From: RGIG1918 sp964570895
GTDB taxonomy: Bacteria > Cyanobacteriota > Vampirovibrionia > Gastranaerophilales > Gastranaerophilaceae
Direction of reading: 5' to 3'
Length of the DNA: 45,332 nt
Assembly: GCA_964570895.1 (NCBI GenBank)
Contig: CAZMZD010000013.1
Location: 1 to 45,332 of the forward strand
Program-made: the position numbers and the translations under genes
The notes under the pieces: generated by a model
What the model was told of the DNA's origin: nothing
The model's database searches: none
Seen by the model: only the letters and a program-made list of their open reading frames with translations
Shown: positions 1 through 6,981 of the stretch, piece by piece
Layout of the letters: the number at the start of each line of letters is the position of its first letter
How positions within the stretch are numbered: position 1 is the first letter of the stretch

Positions 1-857
1 GCTTTTCTTCTGTCGCCAAATCCCGGAGCTTTAACAGCAACTGCTCTTAAAACTTTTCTCATAGTGTTTACAACAAGTGTTGCAAGAGCTTCGCCTTCAA
101 CATCCTCTGCGATAATCAAAAGTGAACGGCCATCACGAGCAACTTGTTCTAGAATTGGAACAAGGTCGGCAATTAAGTTGATTTTTTTATTTACACACAA
201 TACATAAGCGTCTTCCAAAACTGCTTCCATGCGTTCAGCGTCTGTGATGAAATAAGGTGAAATGTAGCCTTTATCAAATTGCATACCTTCAACGATTTTT
301 TTATCGGTTGTAAAAGTTTTTGATTCTTCAACAGTAATAACGCCTTCTGTGCCAACAGCTTCGATACAATCAGCAATCAAATTACCAACTTCTTTGTCGT
401 TGCCTGCTGAAATTGCAGCAACTTGAGCGCGCATTTCTTTTGAATCAACAGGTTTTGACATTTCTTTAATTTCGCGAGTTGCAACTTCAACAGCTTTTGA
501 AATACCTCTTTTCATGCCGATTGGATTAGCACCTGCTGTTAAATTTCTCAAACCTTCTCTGAAAATTGCTTGAGCTAAAACTGAAGCGGTTGTTGTGCCA
601 TCGCCTGCAACATCATTTGTTTTTGAAGAAACATCTTTTAAAAGTTGAGCGCCTGCATTTTCAAGACCATCTTTTAATTCAATTTCTTTTGCAATAGTCA
701 CACCATCGTTAACAATTTGTGGTGCGCCATATTTTTTTTCTAATACAACGTTTCTGCCTTTTGGCCCAAGAGTAACTTTAACAGCATTTGCAACTGCATT
801 AACACCATTTAAAAGAGCTTCTCTTGCGTCAGCATTATATACAACTTTTTTTGCCAT
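1..857 (-). CDS. groEL: Chaperonin GroEL, N-terminal part (cut by window edge)
   Basis: This is the 60-kDa chaperonin that encloses unfolded proteins in the cytoplasm together with GroES. The reading frame starts at ATG 857 with MAKKVVYNADAREALLNGVN and runs off the left edge, so about 285 of the usual ~545 residues are visible. The visible part holds the equatorial-domain ATP site, with VTLGPKGRNVV near residues 28-38 and DVAGDGTTTASVLAQ near residues 86-100, and the start of the intermediate and apical domains. A Shine-Dalgarno-like AAGGAAG precedes the ATG. groES lies 70 bases upstream on the same strand, so the two are co-transcribed in the classical order. The identity is certain. The C-terminal half cannot be judged. 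Confidence 0.98.
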   Translation of the reverse strand, partial: MAKKVVYNADAREALLNGVNAVANAVKVTLGPKGRNVVLEKKYGAPQIVNDGVTIAKEIELKDGLENAGAQLLKDVSSKTNDVAGDGTTTASVLAQAIFREGLRNLTAGANPIGMKRGISKAVEVATREIKEMSKPVDSKEMRAQVAAISAGNDKEVGNLIADCIEAVGTEGVITVEESKTFTTDKKIVEGMQFDKGYISPYFITDAERMEAVLEDAYVLCVNKKINLIADLVPILEQVARDGRSLLIIAEDVEGEALATLVVNTMRKVLRAVAVKAPGFGDRRK

Positions 858-903
858 AATAATCTTCCTTTATTTTGTACTAACTAATTTTATTTTTCGT
901 AAA

Positions 904-921
904 TTCGCGCTCTCGCGCTAA
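904..921 (-). promoter_or_regulatory. GC-rich hairpin with GAGA loop between groES and groEL
   Basis: On the minus strand the groES-groEL spacer contains TTAGCGC, a GAGA loop and GCGCGAA. Six of the seven positions pair, and GAGA fits the stable GNRA tetraloop pattern. No U-run follows, so it does not look like a terminator. It may stabilise or process the mRNA between the two genes. The function is inferred. Confidence 0.45.
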
Positions 922-927
922 TTTGAA

Positions 928-1215
928 TTATTCAATAATTGCTAAAACATCTTTAATTGATAAGATTTTATATTCTTCATTATCAATTTTTACATCTGTT
1001 CCTGAATATTTAGCATATAAAACAACATCGCCAACAGACACTTCCATTGGTTCTTTTTCGCCGTTTTCCATAGTTTTGCCTGCGCCAACAGCCACAACTT
1101 CACCTTTTTGAGGTTTTTCTTTAGCGCTATCAGGAATAAAAATCCCACCTTGTGTTTTTTCTACATCATCAACAACTTTGATAACTATTCTGTCCATTAA
1201 CGGTTTAATTGCCAT
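928..1215 (-). CDS. groES: Co-chaperonin GroES
   Basis: GroES is the 10-kDa lid of the GroEL chamber. The 95-residue length is normal for the family. It begins MAIKPLMDRIVIKVVDDVEK, and the mobile loop (TQGGIFIPDSAKEKPQKGEV) and the central GDVVLYAKYSGTDVK segment are both recognisable. ATG 1215 is preceded by AAGGGAG at good spacing. The gene sits upstream of groEL and 80 AT-rich bases downstream of rdgB. I looked for a CIRCE operator (TTAGCACTC-N9-GAGTGCTAA) before it and found none, so HrcA control is not evident from this sequence. Confidence 0.98.
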   Translation of the reverse strand: MAIKPLMDRIVIKVVDDVEKTQGGIFIPDSAKEKPQKGEVVAVGAGKTMENGEKEPMEVSVGDVVLYAKYSGTDVKIDNEEYKILSIKDVLAIIE

Positions 1216-1295
1216 AATTAATTCTCCCTTCTGATTAATTTATTAACTTTATTTTATTTTCAATTTTTCAAATAATTAATATTTTTAACAAAAAA

Positions 1296-1880
1296 TTAAT
1301 TATTATAGTTTTTAAGAAATTCCAACACCTTGCGAAGCGCTTTACCCCTATGAGATATGCGGTTTTTCTCTTCTTCTGAAATTTCTGCAACGCTCACGTC
1401 ATATCCTTCGGGCACAAATATTGGATCATACCCAAAGCCGCTATTCCCTGCGGGTTTTTCAGAAATTTTACCTTCCATAATTCCCGTTGCTCTAAATATA
1501 ACTTCGCCTTTTTTATTGCATAATGTCATCGTGCAAAGAAACCTTGCGCCTCTATCTTTAACACCATTTAATTCTTTCAAAACTCTGTTTATTCTATCTG
1601 TTGCAGTTGGGGCGTATCTTGCGCTTTTAAGCCCGGGAGCATTGTTTAGCGCATAAATTTCAAGCCCACTATCATCTGCTAAAAATAAATCATTCTCGCC
1701 ACCGCAACACATTGCAGCTTCATAAGCTTTGATAAAAGAGTTTTCTTCGTATGTCGTGCCTGTTTCATCTGGATTAAAATCTCCCTCTGGCAACTTGGCA
1801 TTAACACCGTATGGGTGCGCTATTTCGTTTATTTCAAGAACCTTGTGTGGGTTTCCTGAAGCAAAATAAATATCTAACAT
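1296..1880 (-). CDS. rdgB: XTP/dITP diphosphatase (RdgB/HAM1 family)
   Basis: This cytoplasmic house-cleaning enzyme hydrolyses dITP, dXTP and XTP to monophosphates, keeping deaminated purines out of DNA. The 194-residue length is typical. Family motifs are in order: the N-terminal ASGNPHK (residues 7-13), the metal-binding DDSG (69-72), NSGFGYDPIF near residues 144-153, and the C-terminal SHRGKA. ATG 1880 abuts the TAA of uppS, and the Shine-Dalgarno GGAG lies inside the end of uppS, so translation is probably coupled. It is the second gene of a leftward uppS-rdgB unit that may read through into groES. Confidence 0.96.
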   Translation of the reverse strand: MLDIYFASGNPHKVLEINEIAHPYGVNAKLPEGDFNPDETGTTYEENSFIKAYEAAMCCGGENDLFLADDSGLEIYALNNAPGLKSARYAPTATDRINRVLKELNGVKDRGARFLCTMTLCNKKGEVIFRATGIMEGKISEKPAGNSGFGYDPIFVPEGYDVSVAEISEEEKNRISHRGKALRKVLEFLKNYNN

Positions 1881-2582
1881 TTATTCTCCAAACCTTCTTT
1901 GTCTTTTTGCAAACTCTTCAATTGCCTCGGCAAGCGCTTCTTCGCCAAAATCAGGCCAATATAAATCTGTGACAAAAATTTCGCTATACGCAATTTGCCA
2001 TAACAAATAATTGCTTATTCTTTTTTCGCCCCCTGTTCTAACAAGTAAATCAGGATCCGGAATATTTACCGTATACAGATTTTCTGATATTAATTCTTCC
2101 GTAATATCTTCCTGCTTCACACCTTGCGCCACAAGCTTTTGCATTGTTTGCACAATTTCATGACGAGCGCCATAGTTAATTGCAATTTGCAAATTAACGC
2201 CTGTGTTATTTTTTGTTTTTTCTTCCGCTCTATCAAGAACTTCTATCAAATCTTTTGTAAAGCGAGCTTTATCCCCGATAAATTTTAAAACAACATTATT
2301 TTTATGAAGTTCTAAAAGCTCATTTTGGATTGTGTCTTTAAGTAAATTCATTAAAAAATCTACTTCTTCTTTTTTCCTATTCCAATTTTCAGTTGAAAAA
2401 GCATAAACGGTGATGTATTTAACACCAAACTTATCTGCCGCAATCACTGTTTTTTTAAGGGCTTCAACCCCTTTTTTATGCCCCATCATGGAAGGAAGCA
2501 TTTTGCTGTGCGCCCAGCGGCGGTTTCCGTCCATTATGAGCGCAATGTGTTTTAACCCCGTTTTTTCAACAATTTTTTTCAT
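1881..2582 (-). CDS. uppS: Isoprenyl transferase / undecaprenyl diphosphate synthase
   Basis: The enzyme condenses isopentenyl diphosphate onto farnesyl diphosphate in cis to make the C55 lipid carrier for peptidoglycan and other surface glycans. At 233 residues it is of usual size. The signature IMDGNRRWA (residues 16-24, catalytic Asp18) binds the diphosphate, AINYGARHEIV lies in the middle, and the C-terminal RTGGEKRISNYLLWQIAYSE segment carries the conserved Arg and Glu. ATG 2582 follows AAGGATAAGCT, a good Shine-Dalgarno. It is the first gene of the leftward unit with rdgB. Its promoter shares a 71-base divergent region with the ATP-grasp gene at 2654. Confidence 0.97.
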   Translation of the reverse strand: MKKIVEKTGLKHIALIMDGNRRWAHSKMLPSMMGHKKGVEALKKTVIAADKFGVKYITVYAFSTENWNRKKEEVDFLMNLLKDTIQNELLELHKNNVVLKFIGDKARFTKDLIEVLDRAEEKTKNNTGVNLQIAINYGARHEIVQTMQKLVAQGVKQEDITEELISENLYTVNIPDPDLLVRTGGEKRISNYLLWQIAYSEIFVTDLYWPDFGEEALAEAIEEFAKRQRRFGE

Positions 2583-2638
2583 AGCTTATCCTTGATTTCA
2601 TAAGTATATTGCAAATATTTTTTTAAATAAAGAAACAA

Positions 2639-2653
2639 TGTTATAATTTCTAT
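2639..2653 (+). promoter_or_regulatory. Extended -10 promoter giving a predicted leaderless mRNA
   Basis: TGTTATAAT (TG at 2639-2640, hexamer 2642-2647) is followed by exactly six bases and then ATG 2654. No Shine-Dalgarno fits between them. With normal -10 geometry, transcription would start on the A of the ATG. No convincing -35 is visible, as is usual for extended -10 promoters. Confidence 0.6.
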
Positions 2654-3694
2654 ATGAAAATTTTGTTTATCGGAAATAATTACGCAACAAGTGTTTTCAG
2701 CAAAAAATTCCAAGAATTTGAAAACGCGGAAATATATTCAACCATCGATATTGAAGGCACTCATTTTGTTGATATCAATTATTTAAATTTTGATGATTTG
2801 CTTCAATTTGTGACATCAAATAAAATAGAACTTGTGATTATTTCTGACTACAGAGCGCTTGAGAGTGATTTTTCAGAAAAATTAAAACACGAAGGCATAG
2901 GGGTTTTTGCGCCGGATTATGAGATAAACAGAATTACAAACGACAGGGCAAAAGCCAAAAAGTTTTTATACAGAAATAAAATTGAAACAACCCCGTTTGT
3001 TATTTGCGATAAAGCGCAAAATGCTTTTGAATACATTAAAAAAGCCGATTATCCGATTTGCATAAAACCCAATGAACATAATGAAATTTTAGGCACAGTT
3101 ATTTGCGAAACATATAGTCAAGCACATAGCGCCCTTGCAAAATTTTATGAAAATGATTTTGACACTATTGTTTTTGAAAATTTTGTGGAGGGAAAAGAGT
3201 TCACCGCTTATGTTATTACAGATGGATTTAATGCCAAGCTTTTAAATTTTGTGACAACAAAAAATTCAAGATGGGCAAAATCGGGAATTAATTTTGGCGA
3301 TGAGGAATTTAAGAAAAAAGTTATAGACGAATTTATTAATCCTCTTATGTTCGCGCTAACTAATGAAGGCGAATATATTGGAATATTGGGGATTGATTTT
3401 ATTCTTGATAAAGAAAATAATTTATTTGTGCTTGAATGCAATCCGTTCTTTCAAAGTCTTGATGTAGAAATTTTTACAAATTCTTGCAGGGAAAATTTAA
3501 TTGAACTTTTTGAAAGCGCATTATCGGGCGATTTAATTGAAAAATATCAAAATATTAAATTTGATGATATGGTTTATGTGGCAGAAATTGATAATTCCGG
3601 AAAAATTAAAACACACAAAGGAAGAACCCTGCATGAAGCGCTTATGACAAGCGAAAGCAAGGAACTTCAAAAGGAGTTTGAATGGAAATTTTAG
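2654..3694 (+). CDS. ATP-grasp ligase related to PurD
   Basis: The 346-residue protein resembles phosphoribosylamine-glycine ligase (PurD) in layout. An N-terminal Rossmann-like domain (MKILFIGNNYATS) is followed by a pre-ATP-grasp segment (IGVFAPDYEINRITNDRAKAK, near residues 81-101) and an ATP-grasp core containing VFENFVEGKEFTAYVI and FVLECNPFF, the latter supplying metal-binding Glu/Asn. It is shorter than real PurD (~420 residues), and the PurD substrate-binding signatures are not clear. It should therefore not be called purD without further evidence. The next gene, a NeuA-like CMP-sugar synthetase, overlaps it by 13 bases, so the substrate may be a sugar or sugar-linked carboxylate. That substrate idea is inference. 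ATG 2654 appears leaderless. Confidence 0.7.
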   Translation: MKILFIGNNYATSVFSKKFQEFENAEIYSTIDIEGTHFVDINYLNFDDLLQFVTSNKIELVIISDYRALESDFSEKLKHEGIGVFAPDYEINRITNDRAKAKKFLYRNKIETTPFVICDKAQNAFEYIKKADYPICIKPNEHNEILGTVICETYSQAHSALAKFYENDFDTIVFENFVEGKEFTAYVITDGFNAKLLNFVTTKNSRWAKSGINFGDEEFKKKVIDEFINPLMFALTNEGEYIGILGIDFILDKENNLFVLECNPFFQSLDVEIFTNSCRENLIELFESALSGDLIEKYQNIKFDDMVYVAEIDNSGKIKTHKGRTLHEALMTSESKELQKEFEWKF

Positions 3695-4368
3695 CAATAA
3701 TCCCAGCTCGCGGCGGCTCTAAAGGAATAAAAAGAAAAAATGTAAAACTCCTTAAAGGGAAACCTTTAGTTGCATATTCTATTGAGGCAGGGCTAAATTC
3801 AAAATATGTGACAAGGACAGTTGTTTCAACAGAAGATGATGAAATTAAGCAAATTTCGCTTGAATATGGCGCAGAAGTGATAACAAGGCCAAAAGAACTC
3901 GCGCAAGATGAAACAAAAACCGCGCCTGTTATGCACCACGCATTAAAAGAGCTTGAAAAAACGGGCTATAAGCCGGATTTTGTTGTGCTATTGCAGCCCA
4001 CATGCCCGCTAAGAGATGGAAATTATATTGACCAAGCATTTGACTTTTTCTTTAAAAATAAAGAGGCAGACAGCTGTTTTTCAGGATACAGGCTGGATAC
4101 CACCCATGCTAAATGGAGCATTGGAAAATCTGGAAAATTAACCCCTTTATATGATTTTCATAAACGCCCAAGAAGGCAAGATGAAGCTGAACACTACGAA
4201 ATGATAAGAGAAAATGGCGCATTTTACGCTTTGAGCTATGAAAATTTTATGCGCTTTGGAGATTTTCTTGGAAATAATCCTTGTGTATATTTGAGTGATT
4301 TCATGGTTGATATTGATTTTGAAAAAGATTTTGATGAGGTTGAGGGCAAATTAAATGAAACTAATTGA
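3682..4368 (+). CDS. Acylneuraminate cytidylyltransferase-like CMP-sugar synthetase
   Basis: Enzymes of this family couple CTP to a nonulosonic or related acidic sugar (sialic, legionaminic, pseudaminic acid) to make the CMP-sugar donor for surface glycans. The 228 residues begin with the nucleotide-binding signature IPARGGSKGIKRKN (residues 7-20), followed by KPLVAYSIEA, LLQPTCPLRDG, and the NeuA-type ENGAFYA and FMVDIDFEKDFDE near the end. The loop after IPAR favours NeuA, LegF or PseF over KdsB. No nonulosonate synthase (NeuB type) is in the window, so the exact sugar is unknown. The gene overlaps the ATP-grasp gene upstream by 13 bases and yidD downstream by 14, indicating one translationally coupled transcript. 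Confidence 0.85.
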   Translation: MEILAIIPARGGSKGIKRKNVKLLKGKPLVAYSIEAGLNSKYVTRTVVSTEDDEIKQISLEYGAEVITRPKELAQDETKTAPVMHHALKELEKTGYKPDFVVLLQPTCPLRDGNYIDQAFDFFFKNKEADSCFSGYRLDTTHAKWSIGKSGKLTPLYDFHKRPRRQDEAEHYEMIRENGAFYALSYENFMRFGDFLGNNPCVYLSDFMVDIDFEKDFDEVEGKLNETN

Positions 4369-4570
4369 AATAGCGCTCATTAAACTTATTAAAGTTTATA
4401 AATTTTTCTCTAAATTCACTCCGCCAACTTGCAGATTTTACCCAACATGTTCTACTTACATGATTCAAGCTATCCAAAAATATGGAGCAGGAAAAGGCGT
4501 TTGGCTCGGGCTTAAAAGAATTGCAAGATGCCACCCCGGAAACCCAGGGGGATATGACCCTGTGCCGTAA
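4355..4570 (+). CDS. yidD: Membrane protein insertion efficiency factor YidD
   Basis: YidD is a small membrane-associated protein that helps YidC/Sec insertion of inner-membrane proteins. The 71 residues carry the hallmark cysteine pattern PPTCRFYPTCSTYM (about residues 24-37), then YGAGKGVWLGLKRIARCHP and the terminal NPGGYDPVP. An amphipathic N-terminal helix precedes the motif. In many bacteria yidD lies between rnpA and yidC. Here it overlaps the end of the CMP-sugar synthetase by 14 bases, so the classical rpmH-rnpA-yidC context is absent. Confidence 0.95.
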   Translation: MKLIEIALIKLIKVYKFFSKFTPPTCRFYPTCSTYMIQAIQKYGAGKGVWLGLKRIARCHPGNPGGYDPVP

Positions 4571-4619
4571 ATTATTTATGGCAAACTTTAAAATTATTGA
4601 TATTAGGAGCAAGTATAAA

Positions 4620-4781
4620 ATGTTTAAAATCGAAAAGCCTAAAATGATAAATAAAACTTTTAGACTACCTTTAGAACTTGTACAAAAGCTTCAAACCATC
4701 GCGCAAAATAAGGGTGTTTCATTAAACAATTTAATTATTCAATGTTGCGAATATGCTCTTAAAAATTTGGACAATAAATAA
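4620..4781 (+). CDS. Small ribbon-helix-helix (Arc/CopG-like) protein
   Basis: The 53-residue protein reads MFKIEKPKMI, then a basic beta strand (INKTFRLPLELV) and two helices (KLQTIAQNKGVSLNNLI, then a hydrophobic helix ending in DNK). This is the size and pattern of an Arc/CopG ribbon-helix-helix DNA-binding domain, which acts as a dimer. I chose ATG 4620 because AGGAG lies nine bases upstream. A longer frame open from 4482 would overlap yidD extensively. It follows yidD by 49 bases and may be on the same transcript. No toxin-like gene accompanies it, so an antitoxin role is not supported. Its last base is two bases from the stop of tmk on the other strand. Confidence 0.75.
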   Translation: MFKIEKPKMINKTFRLPLELVQKLQTIAQNKGVSLNNLIIQCCEYALKNLDNK

Positions 4782-4782
4782 T

Positions 4783-5400
4783 TTACCCTAAAACTTTTTC
4801 GTCTAAAACTTTTTTGACCTGTGCGAAAACTTCTTCAATTCCAAGGTTTGAATTTATCACACACACGCGGTTAGGTTCATTTTTTGCAATTTCAAGATAA
4901 CCCATGCGCACTTTTTTATGAAATTCAATTCCTAAAGATTCAAGTCTATCCTTTGTTTTGCCCAATCTTTCTTGTGCCACTTCGCTATCAACATCAAAAA
5001 CAAATGTGATATCAGGTTTTACACCGGCAACTGCAATTTCATTTAAATATTTTACTTTATCAACACCAATTTCTCTGCCATAGCCTTGATATGCAACGCT
5101 TGAATCAGTGTGACGGTCACATAAAATAATTTTACCTTCATTAAGCGCAGGGATTATTTTTTCTTGAATGTGTTGAGCCCTATCTGCCAAATATAAAAAT
5201 GTTTCACATTCAGATGCCACAGGGTCCGGATAATGAAGTAAAATTTCGCGAAGTTTAACGCCAAGCGCCGTTGCCCCAGGTTCGCGAGATAATAAAACCT
5301 CAACTCCTTTTTCTTTTAAATATTTCGCGCAAAGCTCTTGTTGCGTTGTTTTTCCGCAACCGTCCGCGCCTTCAAATGTAATAAAAAGCCCTTTTTTCAT
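4783..5400 (-). CDS. tmk: Thymidylate kinase
   Basis: This enzyme phosphorylates dTMP to dTDP in dTTP synthesis. The 205 residues start MKKGLFITFEGADGCGKTTQ with the P-loop GADGCGKT at residues 11-18. The DRHTDSSVAYQGYGR segment is the conserved DR(Y/H)-type dTMP-binding motif, LSREPGAT supplies the Arg/Glu pair of the P-loop region, and a lid segment (TKDRLES) follows. ATG 5400 abuts the stop of the KDPG-type aldolase gene. The small 102-residue gene, the aldolase and tmk form a tightly packed leftward operon. Confidence 0.97.
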   Translation of the reverse strand: MKKGLFITFEGADGCGKTTQQELCAKYLKEKGVEVLLSREPGATALGVKLREILLHYPDPVASECETFLYLADRAQHIQEKIIPALNEGKIILCDRHTDSSVAYQGYGREIGVDKVKYLNEIAVAGVKPDITFVFDVDSEVAQERLGKTKDRLESLGIEFHKKVRMGYLEIAKNEPNRVCVINSNLGIEEVFAQVKKVLDEKVLG

Positions 5401-6003
5401 TTAAACTTCTTTTGCCTCTTCAAGTGCACGTTTTGCAGCGTCTAAAATTTCATCATAATTTTTATTTAAATATAATTCGCGCCCAAGCGCAACTGCCGAA
5501 GCGCCCGCTTTTAAATATGCTTTTACATTGCTTATTGAAACATTGCCCGCAGGAATTACATTCAAGAAATTCATCGGTCTGAGCAAATCTTCAATATATG
5601 TTGTTCCGCCTAAATCGTGCACAGGGTAAATTTTAATAAGTGGAATTCTTGCTTTCCAAGCGCAATATGCTTCGTTTGGAGTTGAAGCACTCAAAATAAG
5701 AGGAATTTTATTCCAAGATGAAAACTTCACAAGCCCCATTTGCAAAATTGGTGAAACCAAAAGTTTTGAACCGGCTTCAAGTGCTTTTTGCGCTTGCCAA
5801 GTTGTAATTATCCCACCTGTTGCAACAATAATATCTTTGTTTTTTGAAACTTCTTGAACAGCCTCAAGAGTTGAATTCATTTCAATTACTTTTATACCGG
5901 CTTCTGCATAAGCATTTGCAACCTCAACGGCACGAGCGGTTTCATCTGCTCTAACCACCCCATAAATCTTAGATTCAATAATTTTTTTTATAATGTTTGT
6001 CAT
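5401..6003 (-). CDS. eda: KDPG/KHG-type aldolase
   Basis: This class I aldolase family cleaves 2-keto-3-deoxy-6-phosphogluconate or 4-hydroxy-2-oxoglutarate to pyruvate plus an aldehyde. The 200-residue TIM barrel keeps the family's catalytic residues: Glu41 in VIEMNSTL and the Schiff-base Lys124 in PLIKIYPVHD. GNVSISNVKAYLKAGASAVALG is the phosphate-binding C-terminal part. Identity to well-studied Eda proteins looks moderate, so the true substrate could be a different 2-keto-3-deoxy acid phosphate. Its ATG overlaps the stop of the upstream 102-residue gene (ATGA), and tmk follows directly. No Entner-Doudoroff dehydratase is in the window. Confidence 0.85.
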   Translation of the reverse strand: MTNIIKKIIESKIYGVVRADETARAVEVANAYAEAGIKVIEMNSTLEAVQEVSKNKDIIVATGGIITTWQAQKALEAGSKLLVSPILQMGLVKFSSWNKIPLILSASTPNEAYCAWKARIPLIKIYPVHDLGGTTYIEDLLRPMNFLNVIPAGNVSISNVKAYLKAGASAVALGRELYLNKNYDEILDAAKRALEEAKEV

Positions 6004-6308
6004 TTTACTACTCTTAATCTCGTTTTTACTTCTTCTCTTTTAACTCTTAACTCCATATTAGATAGCTTTAGTGGCGCTATCATAGACATAGTTTGCCTAT
6101 CTTTTAAATCCCAATACACTTTTCCTTCAGGATATTTTCTGAAATGATAAGTAGAACACATAACAACTGTTTTAATTGCATCAATTAAATTTAATGGGCT
6201 AATATCCGCTTCAAATTCGCTACATCGATTTTTTGTAATAAAACCTTTAATCCCGTCGATTACTTCTGTGACATGGCGAAATTTAAAGTCTATCTGAAAC
6301 TTTTTCAT
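6000..6308 (-). CDS. Unknown 102-residue protein upstream of the aldolase
   Basis: I do not recognise this family. The protein is soluble-looking and basic, with no membrane segment or signal peptide. It starts MKKFQIDFKFRHVTEVIDG, and its middle (NLIDAIKTVVMCSTYHFRKYP) alternates hydrophobic and polar residues. The ending (LKLSNMELRVKREEVKTRLR) is highly charged. The stop overlaps the start of the aldolase gene by four bases, so the two are translationally coupled. This supports it as a real gene. Before ATG 6308 there is no Shine-Dalgarno, only TATTAA followed by six T residues, consistent with another leaderless start. Confidence 0.65.
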   Translation of the reverse strand: MKKFQIDFKFRHVTEVIDGIKGFITKNRCSEFEADISPLNLIDAIKTVVMCSTYHFRKYPEGKVYWDLKDRQTMSMIAPLKLSNMELRVKREEVKTRLRVVK

Positions 6309-6431
6309 AAAAAATTAATACCGTATTTTTCTGTATACTAAATATCTCGACAAATTTTTAAGTTTTTTTACAAAAAGAATTAAATCTAGTCCTTTTGGTG
6401 TATAATTTTTTTGTAGATTTTTAGGTAAATT

Positions 6432-6980
6432 ATGGACAATTTCAACGCAAAACAAAGCGCTAATTTAGAATTAAAGGCAATTGCTTCAAAAATTAAATGC
6501 GTTGCTTTTGATGTTGATGGAGTTATGACGGATGGTTCTTTAACGTTTTTAGAAGACGGAAGAGAAATTAAAACATTTAACGCAAAAGATGGACTTGGAG
6601 TTGTTCTTTTAAACAAAGCAAACATTATAACTGCAATAATCACAGCAAGAAATAATGGCACCGTGCGCGAAAGAGCAAAAATGCTCAACATTAAAGAACT
6701 TTTTGAAGGTCAAAAAAACAAGCTTGAAGCACTTGCCATCTTAAAAGAAAAATATTCAATTTCTGATGATGAAATTGCTTATATGGGAGATGATCTGCCG
6801 GATATTCCCGTTATAAAACAAGTGAAATTAGGCGCTTGCCCAAATGATGCGTCAGAGCATGTAAAACATGTTGCAAAATTTATATCTTCAAAATGTGGCG
6901 GACGCGGCGCCGTTAGGGAATTTTGCGAGTTTGTCTTGACTTCGCAAGGGTTTGATATTCAAGAATTATCTTCGAAATAA
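6432..6980 (+). CDS. kdsC: 3-deoxy-D-manno-octulosonate 8-phosphate phosphatase-like HAD phosphatase
   Basis: KdsC-type HAD phosphatases remove phosphate from Kdo-8-phosphate or related nonulosonate phosphates during LPS or surface sugar synthesis. The 182 residues show the subfamily motifs: FDVDGVMTDGSL (nucleophile Asp27, acid/base Asp29), the NAKDGLGVVLL segment, TARNNGTVRERA, GDDLPDIPV (Asp120/Asp121, metal) and KCGGRGAVREFCE at the C-terminus. There is no cap domain, as expected for this tetrameric family. AGG eight bases before ATG 6432 may serve as Shine-Dalgarno, and TATAAT lies at 6401-6406. It stands alone between opposing genes. The NeuA-like gene at 3682 raises the chance that its substrate is a nonulosonate. 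Confidence 0.9.
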   Translation: MDNFNAKQSANLELKAIASKIKCVAFDVDGVMTDGSLTFLEDGREIKTFNAKDGLGVVLLNKANIITAIITARNNGTVRERAKMLNIKELFEGQKNKLEALAILKEKYSISDDEIAYMGDDLPDIPVIKQVKLGACPNDASEHVKHVAKFISSKCGGRGAVREFCEFVLTSQGFDIQELSSK

Positions 6981-6981
6981 T

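Noticed and set aside
923..1111. 62-residue plus-strand frame
   Set aside because: It is antisense to groES, which is unambiguous. It is a shadow frame.
1216..1295. Possible CIRCE operator before groES
   Set aside because: No TTAGCACTC/GAGTGCTAA inverted repeat is present; the gap is simple AT-rich DNA.
2654..3694. Calling this gene purD
   Set aside because: It is shorter than PurD, lacks clear PurD substrate signatures and is coupled to a CMP-sugar synthetase.
4620..4781. Toxin-antitoxin module based on the ribbon-helix-helix protein
   Set aside because: No toxin-sized partner is adjacent; neighbours are yidD and tmk.
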